Source of the DNA: Hungatella sp. UBA3048
GTDB taxonomy: Bacteria > Bacillota > Clostridia > Lachnospirales > Lachnospiraceae
NCBI GenBank assembly: GCA_002367105.1
Contig: DFCS01000008.1
Span: 172,915 to 202,750, forward strand
Reading direction: 5' to 3'
Length of the DNA: 29,836 bases
The translations under genes were made by a program, and so were the position numbers. How positions within the stretch are numbered: the first letter of the stretch is position 1; each line of letters starts with the position of its first letter. Under the pieces are notes generated by a model. The model was not told the DNA's origin. It searched no databases and saw nothing but the letters and a program-made list of their open reading frames with translations. Positions 9,055 to 18,152 of this stretch are shown in pieces.

Positions 9055-9438
9055 ATGAATCAACTGCCGCAAATATCCGAAGCAGAATATGAGGTAATGA
9101 AGGTGCTATGGAATGATGCCCCCATCAGTACCAACGAAGTGACGGACAAACTGGTGAAGACCACCAGCTGGAACCCAAAGACCATTCACACACTCTTAAA
9201 AAGACTGGTCCAAAAGGGTGCTGCCACCTATCGGAAGGAAGGCCGTGTTTTCGTCTATACCCCGCTCGTAGAAAAAAAAGAATATTTAACGAGAGAAAAT
9301 GATCATTTTTTGAACCGTTTCTACAACGGAAAGATAACAAGCATGGTGACCAACTATTTAAACAGTGATTATGTATCAAGCGAAGACCTGGCAGAGCTGA
9401 GAAAGCTTCTTCTGGGCGGACAAGGGGAGGAACGCTGA
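9055..9438 (+). CDS. blaI: BlaI/MecI/CopY-family transcriptional repressor
   Basis: A 127-residue penicillinase-repressor-family protein. The N-terminal winged helix-turn-helix (about 5-75) has the family pattern ISEAEYEVMKVLWND and WNPKTIHTLLKRLVQKGA, followed by YRKEGRVFVYTPLV. The C-terminal part is the dimerisation helix region, where BlaI proteins are cut during induction. AGGAG sits 7 bases before the ATG. It is followed after only two bases by the sensor gene blaR1, so the two form a standard signalling pair. The palindromes in its promoter point to autoregulation. No beta-lactamase lies nearby, so the main target may be elsewhere. Confidence 0.93.
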   Translation: MNQLPQISEAEYEVMKVLWNDAPISTNEVTDKLVKTTSWNPKTIHTLLKRLVQKGAATYRKEGRVFVYTPLVEKKEYLTRENDHFLNRFYNGKITSMVTNYLNSDYVSSEDLAELRKLLLGGQGEER

Positions 9439-9440
9439 TT

Positions 9441-11234
9441 ATGCCCGATTCTTTTATCACACGCCTTTGTCTTAACAGCATGGTCCTGGCCATTTTGCTT
9501 GCAGCAATCCTGCTGGTCAGGAAATTATTAAACCAACAGCTGACTGCAAGAATCCGGTATAATCTGTGGTTCCTGTTTCTGTTTGTGCTGGCTGCCCCAT
9601 TTCTGCCCTGCTCTTTTCTCTTTCCCGGATATGTGTTTAAGCTGCTGCGGTTTATGGGGGGGGCCTTTTCGCCTGAGCATGCAGGTACTTTAGGGGCTGC
9701 CTATAAGACCGCGGCAGCAACTGAATATTTCCTTCAGGATTTTTCTGTTTCCGTAAGCCGTGCAGCGCATATGGGCCTTCCTACTGCTTTAACCGGAATC
9801 TGGATTGCCGGCATGGTACTTATGACCTGCTTTCATATCCATTCCAGCAGGAAAATCAGGCAGCTGAAAAAGTCCTCTCTTCCACTTCAGAATAAGGAGA
9901 TACGGGAGCTATTTACATCATGTATGGAAGAATCGGGTGTAAAAAAAGAAATACCGATCTATAGCAGCGCTTATATCTCCTCTCCCATTGCGGCCGGATT
10001 ATGGAACCCCTGCATTATTGTTCCTATTAATATGCTTTCAGAGCTTTCCAAAAAGGAAATCCGGTATATCCTTCTTCATGAGATTTTACACTGTAAGCAT
10101 AAGGACCTTCTGGTAAACAGACTTATGGCTTTGGCACAGATTATCTACTGGTTCCACCCCTTTGTCTGGTTTGCTTTTAAGGAAATGAGAAGTGACCGGG
10201 AGATTGCCTGTGATTCATCAGTCCTGTCCCTCCTGGATTCGGATAGCTATCTTGATTATGGAAGCACGCTCATAAATTTTGCGGAAAAGATATCCCTGTT
10301 TTCTTATTCCGCCGCCAGTATCAGCGGCTCAAGGAAAGAGATAAAAAAGCGCATTATGAACATTGCCGGTTACCGCAAAGAATCCAGGTGGCGTGTGGTG
10401 AAAAGCAGAATTCTTTTTACTGTGATTGCAGCACTGGTGCTTGGTTGTATTCCGGTATTGTCTGCAAATGCCTACACCGGTACAGAATACGACTTTACGG
10501 CTGAAAATGTAACCACGCTGGATTTATCCTCTTATTTCAAAGGATACGATGGCTGTTTTGTTCTGTATTGCCTGGATTCGGGACAGTACTGCATTTATAA
10601 CCGGGAAGCCGGAACTAGAAGGGTTTCCCCGGATTCCACTTATAAGATTTACAGCGCTTTGGCTGCCCTGGAACATGGATCCATAACTCCTGAAACCTCC
10701 CTGCTTTCCTGGGATGGGACCAGTTATCCTTTTGAAGCCTGGAACCAGGACCAGACTCTTGACACTGCCATGAAGCGTTCGGTTAACTGGTATTTCACTT
10801 CCCTGGATGAAAAGACCGGGCTGCCCAGGTTAAGGCAATACTTAGATGCCATCAGCTATGGCAACAGGGACTTATCCGGCGGAATAGGGCGCTACTGGAT
10901 CCAATCTTCGTTAAAGATTTCACCGGTTGAGCAGGTGAAGCTTTTAGCTCGGTTCTATCAGAATGAGCTTCCATTCCGGTCGGAAAATATAAAGGCGGTA
11001 AAAGAGTCCTTACTCCTCTCTTCTTCCAATGGTGCTTCCCTGTATGGGAAAACCGGGACCGGGACCGTGGAAGGGGAAAATGTGAACGGCTGGTTCATTG
11101 GCTTTGTGGAGACCGGAGAAGAAACCTATGTGTTTGCAACAAATATTCAGGGCGGAACTCAGGCAAATGGCAGCACGGCAGGAAAAATTACATTGGATAT
11201 TTTAAATGATGAAGAAATTTATAACCTTAAGTAA
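9441..11234 (+). CDS. blaR1: BlaR1-family beta-lactam sensor/metalloprotease
   Basis: A 597-residue BlaR1/MecR1-type signal transducer. Seen: several N-terminal membrane segments, a zinc metalloprotease (M56) motif HEILH at about 213-217, another membrane span near 325-345, then an extracellular penicillin-binding domain resembling class D beta-lactamases. That domain has the acyl-serine motif STYK at about 400-403, an SVN motif near 447 and KTGTG near 537. Known for the family: beta-lactam acylates the serine, the protease is activated and BlaI is destroyed. All motifs are present, so the protein appears functional. Length matches the family. Because no beta-lactamase or PBP gene follows, it may control remote genes or itself only. 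Confidence 0.93.
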   Translation: MPDSFITRLCLNSMVLAILLAAILLVRKLLNQQLTARIRYNLWFLFLFVLAAPFLPCSFLFPGYVFKLLRFMGGAFSPEHAGTLGAAYKTAAATEYFLQDFSVSVSRAAHMGLPTALTGIWIAGMVLMTCFHIHSSRKIRQLKKSSLPLQNKEIRELFTSCMEESGVKKEIPIYSSAYISSPIAAGLWNPCIIVPINMLSELSKKEIRYILLHEILHCKHKDLLVNRLMALAQIIYWFHPFVWFAFKEMRSDREIACDSSVLSLLDSDSYLDYGSTLINFAEKISLFSYSAASISGSRKEIKKRIMNIAGYRKESRWRVVKSRILFTVIAALVLGCIPVLSANAYTGTEYDFTAENVTTLDLSSYFKGYDGCFVLYCLDSGQYCIYNREAGTRRVSPDSTYKIYSALAALEHGSITPETSLLSWDGTSYPFEAWNQDQTLDTAMKRSVNWYFTSLDEKTGLPRLRQYLDAISYGNRDLSGGIGRYWIQSSLKISPVEQVKLLARFYQNELPFRSENIKAVKESLLLSSSNGASLYGKTGTGTVEGENVNGWFIGFVETGEETYVFATNIQGGTQANGSTAGKITLDILNDEEIYNLK

Positions 11235-11262
11235 CCCAAGGTGGCTGTTGTGAAATAGCTTG

Positions 11263-11560
11263 CTACAATACAGAAGAAAGTATTTTCTCAGCTATTTCTT
11301 GACATTCTTCTGTATCTTTAGGGAAAGTATCACTCCCAAACCCATTGGTAAAAGTGGGTTGTTCCATTCTCGGTATATCAAGAATCAAACAGCCACAATC
11401 CTTATACCCCAACTTTCTATAAAAATGTTGAGCCTGTTCATCAGAATTTGTTGATGTCATTACTGCGACGTAGCCTAATAACTTCATTTCATTTTACATG
11501 CAACCATCGCCTGCCTACCGATACCTTTAGCACGGCAGACTCTCTTGCAGGCATTATAAC
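11263..11560 (-). pseudogene. GNAT acetyltransferase remnant, frameshifted and 5'-truncated
   Basis: An open frame at 11263-11487 encodes the GNAT C-terminal part, recognisable by GYVAVMTSTNSDEQAQHFYRK and LGYKD. Just upstream, in a different frame, the minus strand encodes CRAKGIGRQAMVACK, which is the acetyl-CoA-binding motif (R/Q-x-x-G-x-G/A) expected immediately before it. The two frames would join with one extra base near 11488, so a one-base deletion split the gene. Nothing recognisable of the N-terminal half remains beyond about 11560. I consider it a decayed gene; a programmed frameshift is unlikely because no slippery site is evident. Confidence 0.7.
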
Positions 11561-11619
11561 GCTATTTTTTTACTTTTAGAATACTTTGCATTTGTAAAAA
11601 ATAATAATCCGGTACCATT

Positions 11620-11668
11620 AAAAAGAGAATTCTGAGGGTACCAAGTACCATCCCAGAATTCTCTTTTT
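11620..11668 (-). terminator. Strong terminator of the agmatine operon
   Basis: A 15-base perfect stem, AAAAAGAGAATTCTG (11620-11634) with its complement at 11654-11668, around a loop that itself contains paired GGTAC/GTACC. In the minus-strand transcript it lies 10 bases past the carbamate kinase stop and ends in a U run, so it is a good intrinsic terminator. The symmetric A/U flanks mean it can also stop plus-strand transcription from blaR1. Confidence 0.88.
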
Positions 11669-11677
11669 GTGAATCAT

Positions 11678-12619
11678 CTAACTGTAATAAACTCTTGTCC
11701 CGCTTTCCCCAATCATCGCAAGCGGTGCCTTTTCCAAAGAGCCAATGACCGCATTCCTTCCCGGTTTGCTTTCCGCAAATAAGATTGCCGCCTGTACCTT
11801 AGGAAGCATACTGCCTGGTGCAAACTGACCTTCCTCGCAATATTTCTTTGCATCTTCTAAGGTCAGCTCTTTAAGCTCTTTTTGATCTGGCTTTCCAAAA
11901 TTAACGGCTACATGATCCACTGCTGTAAGTATAAAAAGATAGTCTGCATCTACCATCTCGGCCAGCTTCGCTGATGCAAAATCCTTGTCAATAACTGCCG
12001 GTATACCGGTAAAATCCCCATCCTCATTTTTATAGACAGGAATACCTCCGCCTCCACAGGCAATTACAATGTATTCATTGTCCAGCAGATTTAAAATGGA
12101 ATCCCGTTCCACAATATCCACCGGCTTGGGAGAAGCAACTACCCTGCGGTAGCCTCTGCCTGAATCCTCCACAAATTCAAGAGTTGGATCTGATTCTTTT
12201 AACTCTGCCATTCTTTCCTTTGTGAGGAAGCCTCCAATGGGTTTTGTAGCTCTTTTAAAAGCAGGATCCTCTTTATCCACTACAACCTGTGTAACAACAC
12301 TTGCCACATGCCATGGCATATGCTGGATTCTCAGTTCTTTCTTTATCCCCTTTTGCAGATGGTAGCCAATATAGCCCTGACTCATAGCGGTGCATTCCAT
12401 TAATTCCACAGGGCATACAGATGAATCTACAGAAGATGCGATTTCAAACGCTTTATTTATCATGCCCACCTGTGGTCCGTTTCCATGACTGATAATAATT
12501 TCATGGCCCTGGTTGATCAGTCCAATAAGGGAAGGACAGGCGGCCTCAATCATTTTCTGCTGCTCTTGCGGATTATTACCTAACGCATTTCCCCCTAAAG
12601 CAATTACAATTCTTGACAT
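11678..12619 (-). CDS. arcC: Carbamate kinase (agmatine pathway)
   Basis: Converts carbamoyl phosphate and ADP to ATP, CO2 and ammonia, the last and energy-yielding step of the agmatine deiminase route (the AguC role). Seen: amino-acid-kinase fold with N-terminal ALGGNALG, IISHGNGPQVGM, the RRVVASPKP segment, ACGGGGIPV and IDKDFASAKLAE, all carbamate kinase signatures. Two ATGs are possible at 12625 and 12619; AAGGAG lies only 2 bases before the first but 8 before the second, so I choose 12619 (MSRIVIALGG), which also matches the usual N-terminus. It is the last gene of the operon, 12 bases after the amidohydrolase and followed by a strong terminator. Confidence 0.95.
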   Translation of the reverse strand: MSRIVIALGGNALGNNPQEQQKMIEAACPSLIGLINQGHEIIISHGNGPQVGMINKAFEIASSVDSSVCPVELMECTAMSQGYIGYHLQKGIKKELRIQHMPWHVASVVTQVVVDKEDPAFKRATKPIGGFLTKERMAELKESDPTLEFVEDSGRGYRRVVASPKPVDIVERDSILNLLDNEYIVIACGGGGIPVYKNEDGDFTGIPAVIDKDFASAKLAEMVDADYLFILTAVDHVAVNFGKPDQKELKELTLEDAKKYCEEGQFAPGSMLPKVQAAILFAESKPGRNAVIGSLEKAPLAMIGESGTRVYYS

Positions 12620-12631
12620 TCTCATTTCTCC

Positions 12632-14260
12632 TTACTTTTCGTATACAATACGTCCGTTTACCATTGTAAATATATTGCTTGTCTCCAGCAGACACTCTGG
12701 TTCTTCCTCAAAAATATTATGGTCCAGAACACAGATGTCCGCATACATGCCAGGTGCCAGCGTTCCAACTTCATCCCCTCTGTTCGCCGCACATGCCGCC
12801 CCATAAGTATAAGCACTGACTGCTTCAAACGGAGTTATCCTTTCCATAGGAACCCAGCCTCCCTCCGGCTTTTTATCAAAGGCGGACTGACGGGTAATTG
12901 CATTGTAAAGACCCTGAAAAGGATTTACATCTACAACAGGACTGTCTGTGCCAAAAGCAAGAGCAACCCCTTCTTGTAAAAGTCTTCTAAACGGCCACAT
13001 TAACGCAACCCTATCCATTCCCATGTCCCGTTCAATTCCTTTGGGATCAATCATCATATGAGGTGGCTGCACAGAAGCCAACACATGATCTCGTTTCATC
13101 CGTGCAATATCCCTATACTGGAAGTTTTCCAGATGCTCCAGAGTATGCTGAAGATAAGGTTTCTTCCCATATCTTTGCTGTGCCTCCTCAAAATAATCAA
13201 GCATGAGATGGATCGCTTGGTCTCCGATGGTATGCACCCTCACACTAAAATCAAGTTCTACCGCTTCCAAAACCAGTCTTCTCATTTCGTCTGGATTGAC
13301 AGAAAGAGCACCACAATCTCCATCATAGTAAGCATTGGCATATGGTTCCTTTAAAAAGGCCGTATGGCAACTTGATACTCCGTCAAAAAAGTGCTTTACA
13401 CCATTGCATTGCAGCATGGAGTCTTGATATTTATCCCGCATATCAATGGGACGTTCCAGCTTATGAGTCAACGTAGGAAACATACTGACACGAACATTCA
13501 ATTCATTATGATTGAGCAGCCTGGTATAAATATCATCCCGAATGAAGTCGGCACCGGGAGCCACCATCATGGACATATCGCATACCGATGTAATACCGTA
13601 TTGATTTAGCTGGCCGATAAAACTTTTATAAAATCCATCTTCTTCTGCCTCTGTGAACTTGTAAATCCTTCCGCAAAGGCTGGTAGCTGCACTTTCATGA
13701 AAAATACCGGTCAATTCCCCATTTTCATCTCTGTCAATGGTGCCACCTGAGGGAGAAGCTGTATCTTTATCATAACCTAATACCTCCATTCCTTTGCTAT
13801 TAATCCACATGGTATGGCAGTCACCTGACACCATGCATACCGGTCTGTTCGGATAAGCAGCGTCCAGGGACCGCTTGTTCGGCAGTACCGGATTATCCCA
13901 CAGCGGGTGATACCAGCCAGCGCCGATCAGCCAGCGTTCCTTTGGAATCCGCTCTGCTATCTCCTTAAGACCATCCACGCACTGCTGCTCAGATGTGTCG
14001 GTAAAGCTTACGTGGATAAACGGAGAGGCATATAAACCTGACATATACATATGAAGATGGGCATCATGAAGACCAGGCATCAGGACTTTATCCCCAAAAT
14101 CAATTACCTTTGTCTGCGGTCCTTTATAATTTGCTTCCAGGCCTGCAGAACCGGTAAATAAGATCCGATTCTCCTTCACTGCTACAATTCCATCGACCAA
14201 TTGTTCTCCGGTTCCTTTATAAATCCGACTGCTCTTTAAGATATAATCTGCATATTTCAT
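12632..14260 (-). CDS. YtcJ-like amidohydrolase (amidohydrolase family 3)
   Basis: A 542-residue cytoplasmic metal-dependent hydrolase. Seen: metal-ligand motif HDAHLH near residues 64-69, GWYHPLWDNP, a C-terminal-barrel histidine in VRVHTIGDQAIH, HTLEHL, and the catalytic aspartate region LAFGTDSPV; the C-terminus closes with ADICVLDHNIF, typical of the family. Known family members hydrolyse diverse amide or cyclic amidine bonds, so the substrate cannot be named. Its ATG overlaps the MATE stop codon by four bases (ATGA), tying it tightly to that transporter and to the agmatine genes. It may release agmatine or a related amine from an N-acyl or carbamoyl derivative, or process an arginine-derived compound; that is speculation. 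It is not a standard member of AgDI clusters. Confidence 0.88.
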   Translation of the reverse strand: MKYADYILKSSRIYKGTGEQLVDGIVAVKENRILFTGSAGLEANYKGPQTKVIDFGDKVLMPGLHDAHLHMYMSGLYASPFIHVSFTDTSEQQCVDGLKEIAERIPKERWLIGAGWYHPLWDNPVLPNKRSLDAAYPNRPVCMVSGDCHTMWINSKGMEVLGYDKDTASPSGGTIDRDENGELTGIFHESAATSLCGRIYKFTEAEEDGFYKSFIGQLNQYGITSVCDMSMMVAPGADFIRDDIYTRLLNHNELNVRVSMFPTLTHKLERPIDMRDKYQDSMLQCNGVKHFFDGVSSCHTAFLKEPYANAYYDGDCGALSVNPDEMRRLVLEAVELDFSVRVHTIGDQAIHLMLDYFEEAQQRYGKKPYLQHTLEHLENFQYRDIARMKRDHVLASVQPPHMMIDPKGIERDMGMDRVALMWPFRRLLQEGVALAFGTDSPVVDVNPFQGLYNAITRQSAFDKKPEGGWVPMERITPFEAVSAYTYGAACAANRGDEVGTLAPGMYADICVLDHNIFEEEPECLLETSNIFTMVNGRIVYEK

Positions 14261-15633
14261 AAATTTGTGCTCCTTTCCAGCTTTTTTAATCGTTTGATTT
14301 CACGAATTGCAAACACTACGGATACTGCAAATGCAAGCAGATCTGCAATCGGAAGAGAATACCACACCCCATTTACTCCAAAAATCTTTGTAAGAATCAT
14401 CATAAGAGGAATGCAAAACAGGATATAACGGCAGATCCCAAGAAAAGTGGAGGGAATCACCTGGTCAATGTACTGGAAATAGCAGGACATAACTGCTGAG
14501 CAAAGTCCCAATGCAGAACAAATAATTGCAATCCGTAAAGCCGGCACCGCTGCTTCCACAAGCTTAGGATCTCCGGAGAATATATTGCACACAAATCCTG
14601 CTCCAAAATAAAACAACACGGTAAATACGCCAACCGCAATTATGTTTCCAATGATGCTGACCTTAATTAACTCCTGAATCCTCTTATACATCTTCTCTCC
14701 CAGGTTAAAGCTTGCAATTGGCTGCATACCTCCCGTAATGGACTGGTTAATCAGCATAAGAATATATATCACATAGCCATTGATGATTGCATAAGATGCC
14801 AAATCTACAGAAGTTCCGTAGGCTCCAAGAAAACGATTGATTACTATTCCAAATAATGTACTGGAAGCCTGTACGACCAGGAATGGAAAACCGATTTTTA
14901 ATATTTCCATAATAAGACTCCAGTCAAAATGAAGATCTTCCATCCTTATTTTGAAAATAGTCTTTTGACTGAAAATAAAATAAACGATGAACAGTCCCCA
15001 GATTCCTATGGAAATGGAGTAATATACTGCACTTCCTGGAATTCCAAGCTTAAAGATATAGGTGCTGGCATAAAGCCATAAAAGTGCTACGATTGCGGAA
15101 ATGGTCATCGCCCAGGTGGCAATTCCTGGTTTTTCATCTACTCTTGCCATGTAAACAACAATATGACCGATCACACAGAAGGGATAGCCGAACATAAAGA
15201 TACGAAGGAAAAGTTTCATTATCTCCATATGCTCAGGAGGTGTACCGATTAATTTTGCCACAGGCTCCACAAATATGAATATAAGTGCAGATAATATGAT
15301 CATAAATATTGCAGTAAATATAGTTCCCTGCCCGTAAGCCGTTCTTGCGCCTTCCGTATCATTATTTCCCAGTCTGATACCTGCTACTGTTGATACTCCG
15401 ATTGCAAAGAAACCACCCAATGCCAGCATTAAATATTCCATTGGCATAATAAGCTCTACACAAGCTAGTCCTTCTGTACCAAGCCCGTTGCCGATAATAA
15501 TTCCCTCAAACAGCACCATAATGCACTGTGCGATCATGCCTACAAATGTGTAAAAGCTGTATTTAGTAAACAGAGGGAGAATGGGCTTAGTGCCCAATTC
15601 TCGTTCCTTCTGAATTTCCTGTTGTTCTTCCAT
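14257..15633 (-). CDS. MATE-family efflux transporter
   Basis: A 458-residue membrane protein with about 12 hydrophobic segments arranged as two related halves, of the NorM/DinF-like MatE family. Typical features are LALGGFFAIGVSTVAGIRLGNNDTEGA in the first half (shown across about residues 70-96) and NQSITGGMQPIASFNLGE in the second. It has no signal peptide and a cytoplasmic N-terminus. It starts 24 bases after the putrescine carbamoyltransferase gene and overlaps the amidohydrolase start. In characterised AgDI operons this position is held by AguD, an APC-type agmatine/putrescine antiporter; here a MATE protein may export putrescine or another amine by Na+ or H+ exchange. The family is certain, the cargo inferred. 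Confidence 0.93.
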   Translation of the reverse strand: MEEQQEIQKERELGTKPILPLFTKYSFYTFVGMIAQCIMVLFEGIIIGNGLGTEGLACVELIMPMEYLMLALGGFFAIGVSTVAGIRLGNNDTEGARTAYGQGTIFTAIFMIILSALIFIFVEPVAKLIGTPPEHMEIMKLFLRIFMFGYPFCVIGHIVVYMARVDEKPGIATWAMTISAIVALLWLYASTYIFKLGIPGSAVYYSISIGIWGLFIVYFIFSQKTIFKIRMEDLHFDWSLIMEILKIGFPFLVVQASSTLFGIVINRFLGAYGTSVDLASYAIINGYVIYILMLINQSITGGMQPIASFNLGEKMYKRIQELIKVSIIGNIIAVGVFTVLFYFGAGFVCNIFSGDPKLVEAAVPALRIAIICSALGLCSAVMSCYFQYIDQVIPSTFLGICRYILFCIPLMMILTKIFGVNGVWYSLPIADLLAFAVSVVFAIREIKRLKKLERSTNL

Positions 15634-15657
15634 TGCGGTTCTCCCCTCTAATATGAA

Positions 15658-16683
15658 TTAAACCAGATCGTTATCAGACATAAAGTGTTCCAGTTGTTCT
15701 TTTGCTGCCTCTTTCTTTAACTGGCTTGGTGTCTGCTCTCTCTGATATTGGGTGAAGTACACCAGTAAACCACGCATGGCAGTCAGACGGTTTCCTGCTT
15801 CTTCAAAAGCAATGGAGCACTCACTGTCTAAAATCTCATCAGTCACATCTTCTCCACGAGTAGCTGGCAGACAGTGCATAAACTTGCAGCCAATATTAGC
15901 CCTCTGCATCATTTCCCTGTTTACCTGGTAATCATGGAATACACGTACACGCTCTTCTTTTGGCATCTCGCTTTCGTACAGGCCGTACCATACATCAGTA
16001 TAAATAAAGTCAGCACCTGGCAAAGCTTTCTCTCTGTCATCTGTCACATCCCATGATCCTCCGGAAATTTTGCAGTTTGCTTCCATAATTGCCTTATGTT
16101 CTTCATTTAACTGATGACCTTCTGGTCCATAATGAACAAAGTGCATTCCAAGCTTTGTTGTAATGAATCCTAAAGATGCACAAACCTGAGTTCCGTCTCC
16201 TACAAATACCACCTTGCAGTCTTCCAGTTTTTTACCCTTTGGCAGATGTTCAACGATGGTACACATATCACCAATTTCCTGAGTTGGATGATTGTAATCT
16301 GACATTCCGTTTAATACAGGAATGCTGCAGGCCTCTGCAAGCTCAACCACAGACTTATGCTCTATAACCCTTGCCATAACAATATCAATCAAATTGGATA
16401 ATACCCTGCCTGTATCCCCGATTGTTTCATGACCGCCTAACTGGATCATACCAGGGCCAAGGTACTGAGCATGACCTCCCAACTGTTCCATTGCAGTTTC
16501 AAATGAAACTCTGGTTCTTGTAGAAGACTGCTGAAAGATCATTCCAAGTGTTTTTCCTTTTAAAAGCGGAGGATTGTAGCCAGCCTTAATACTCTGTTTG
16601 ATCTCTAGTGACAGATTAATGATGTTAAGAAGCTCCTCTTTTGTAAAATCGTTAGTATCTAAAAAATGTCTTAATTCTCTCAT
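15658..16683 (-). CDS. ptcA: Putrescine carbamoyltransferase
   Basis: Phosphorolysis of N-carbamoylputrescine to putrescine and carbamoyl phosphate, the second step of agmatine catabolism. Seen: the carbamoyl-phosphate motif SSTRTR at 53-58, the extended QLGGHETIGDTGRVLSNL segment, DYNHPTQEIGD (HPTQ, ornithine-binding loop region in relatives) and HCLPATRGEDVTDEI. The YTDVWYGLYESE stretch and the C-terminal helix region (about 315-341) match my memory of enterococcal putrescine carbamoyltransferase better than ornithine carbamoyltransferase. The neighbours, agmatine deiminase upstream and carbamate kinase downstream, confirm the choice. Start ATG has AGGAG at good distance. Also called aguB in some species. 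Confidence 0.95.
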   Translation of the reverse strand: MRELRHFLDTNDFTKEELLNIINLSLEIKQSIKAGYNPPLLKGKTLGMIFQQSSTRTRVSFETAMEQLGGHAQYLGPGMIQLGGHETIGDTGRVLSNLIDIVMARVIEHKSVVELAEACSIPVLNGMSDYNHPTQEIGDMCTIVEHLPKGKKLEDCKVVFVGDGTQVCASLGFITTKLGMHFVHYGPEGHQLNEEHKAIMEANCKISGGSWDVTDDREKALPGADFIYTDVWYGLYESEMPKEERVRVFHDYQVNREMMQRANIGCKFMHCLPATRGEDVTDEILDSECSIAFEEAGNRLTAMRGLLVYFTQYQREQTPSQLKKEAAKEQLEHFMSDNDLV

Positions 16684-16736
16684 GGTTTTTCTCCTTTTTA
16701 TTTTAAGTTATGTTTTAATTTAATGTTTCTAAGTCT

Positions 16737-17834
16737 TTAAGGCAATGGCTGCTGCTGAGTGATACAATGAATGTTGCCGCCTCCATAGACAATTTCTCTC
16801 GTCTTTACTCCCACCACTTTCCGGTCCGGAAACATGGCCTGAATCTGTTCAATTGCCAGGCTGTCATTTTCATCTTCATACTGAGGAACAATAACGCCGC
16901 CGTTTACAATAAGAAAATTCATATAGGATGCAATGCAGATATCTCCGTCCTTTCTTGGGGCGGTTCCTTCTATCTGATCAATACCATAAGCACCTTCAAG
17001 GCGAACTGCCTTTTTAGGAAGGCATAGCTTATGCACCTTTAATTTCCTGCCCCTTGCATCTATTGCACTGCACAGCTCTTCATATGAGTTCCTGCTTGTT
17101 TCATAAAATGGATTTTCCTGATCCTCCGTATAGATGCATGCCGCCTCTCCCGGACGGATAAAACATGCCACATCATCAATGTGTCCATTGGTTTCGTCCG
17201 GATCAATGCCATCGGTAACCCATATTACTTTCTCACAATTCAAGTAATCACAAAGCGTCTTTTCAATCTCTTCCTGTGAAAGATGAGGGTTTCTGCCTTC
17301 ACTTAGAAGACACATTTTAGTCGTCATTACGGTACCCTCACCATCTACATGAAACGCCCCTCCTTCTAAAACAAAGCCTTCTGTTCGATAGGAATCGACT
17401 CCTTCCATCTCACAAAGCTTCTGCGCTACCTGGTCATCTGCATCCCACGGGAAGTAAAGACCATCTACCAGGCCTCCCCATGCATTAAAGGTCCAATCCA
17501 CTGCCCGCAAGCCTCCTATATCGTTTTTAATAAAGGTTGGCCCGCAATCCCTGATCCACGAGTCATTGCTTGCAATCTCCACCACTCTGATTTCTGCCGG
17601 AAGATGAGCTCTGCAGTTGGCATATTGTTCTTTTGAAACGCATACAGTGACAGGTTCAAAGCGGTTTATTGCTTTTGCAACATTGGAAAAAGCTTCCTGA
17701 GCTGGCTTTGCTCCATTTCTCCAATTATCCTGTCGTTCCGGCCATAACATAAAAATCTGCTTCTGTGACTCGAATTCTGCCGGCATGCGATAGCCATCTT
17801 CTTTCGGAGTGTTCCTTTCTATTCTTCTGGCCAT
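16737..17834 (-). CDS. aguA: Agmatine deiminase
   Basis: Hydrolyses agmatine to N-carbamoylputrescine and ammonia. A 365-residue pentein-fold (PAD_porph family) enzyme. Seen: WIRDCGPTF at 93-101 with substrate-binding aspartate, ETNGHIDD with the catalytic H218, and the nucleophile C357 in GGGNIHCITQQQ near the C-terminus, the same position I recall for enterococcal AguA. Length is as expected. It is the first gene of the minus-strand operon, preceded by AGGAGG, and its 318-base upstream gap is shared with the divergent regulator. All catalytic residues are present, so the enzyme is very probably active. Confidence 0.96.
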   Translation of the reverse strand: MARRIERNTPKEDGYRMPAEFESQKQIFMLWPERQDNWRNGAKPAQEAFSNVAKAINRFEPVTVCVSKEQYANCRAHLPAEIRVVEIASNDSWIRDCGPTFIKNDIGGLRAVDWTFNAWGGLVDGLYFPWDADDQVAQKLCEMEGVDSYRTEGFVLEGGAFHVDGEGTVMTTKMCLLSEGRNPHLSQEEIEKTLCDYLNCEKVIWVTDGIDPDETNGHIDDVACFIRPGEAACIYTEDQENPFYETSRNSYEELCSAIDARGRKLKVHKLCLPKKAVRLEGAYGIDQIEGTAPRKDGDICIASYMNFLIVNGGVIVPQYEDENDSLAIEQIQAMFPDRKVVGVKTREIVYGGGNIHCITQQQPLP

Positions 17835-18152
17835 CTTCTTAACCTCCTCAATTGATTTTTCAGTACGCTTCAGTACGAAACCAACCCCTTTTTGTTCTGC
17901 CGCACTGACTAATCTGAAAATAGCACTTGAAACCAGCAGATACCATCATCTCAGGTTGTAATTCGATCTCAATCCAAGGATTCATTTTTTTCATTTTTTG
18001 TATATCATTCCCATAATCCCAGCTAATCTTTTATGCATTTTAAACAACAAAATTGAGGATTAGTCTTTTTTTTAATTTGCAGATGCACATAAATAATGCT
18101 ATAATAAACGCACTTAACAAACATAATAAACAAAAGGAGCTGACATTCAGAT
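17835..18152. promoter_or_regulatory. Divergent control region between aguA and the LuxR regulator
   Basis: A 318-base AT-rich gap with no gene. On the plus side, the regulator promoter has an extended -10 TGCTATAAT (18097-18105) with TTGCAG as a weak -35 at 18077-18082 and 17-base spacing; AGGAG precedes the start at 18153. On the minus side, AGGAGG (about 17842) serves aguA. TTCAGTACG occurs twice, at 17859-17867 and 17869-17877, ten bases apart, in the aguA leader. I found no convincing minus-strand -10/-35 pair, which would fit an activator-dependent promoter. Confidence 0.55.

Noticed and set aside
9125..9493. Minus-strand open frame across blaI
   Set aside because: Antisense to a clear BlaI protein with no RBS or domain.
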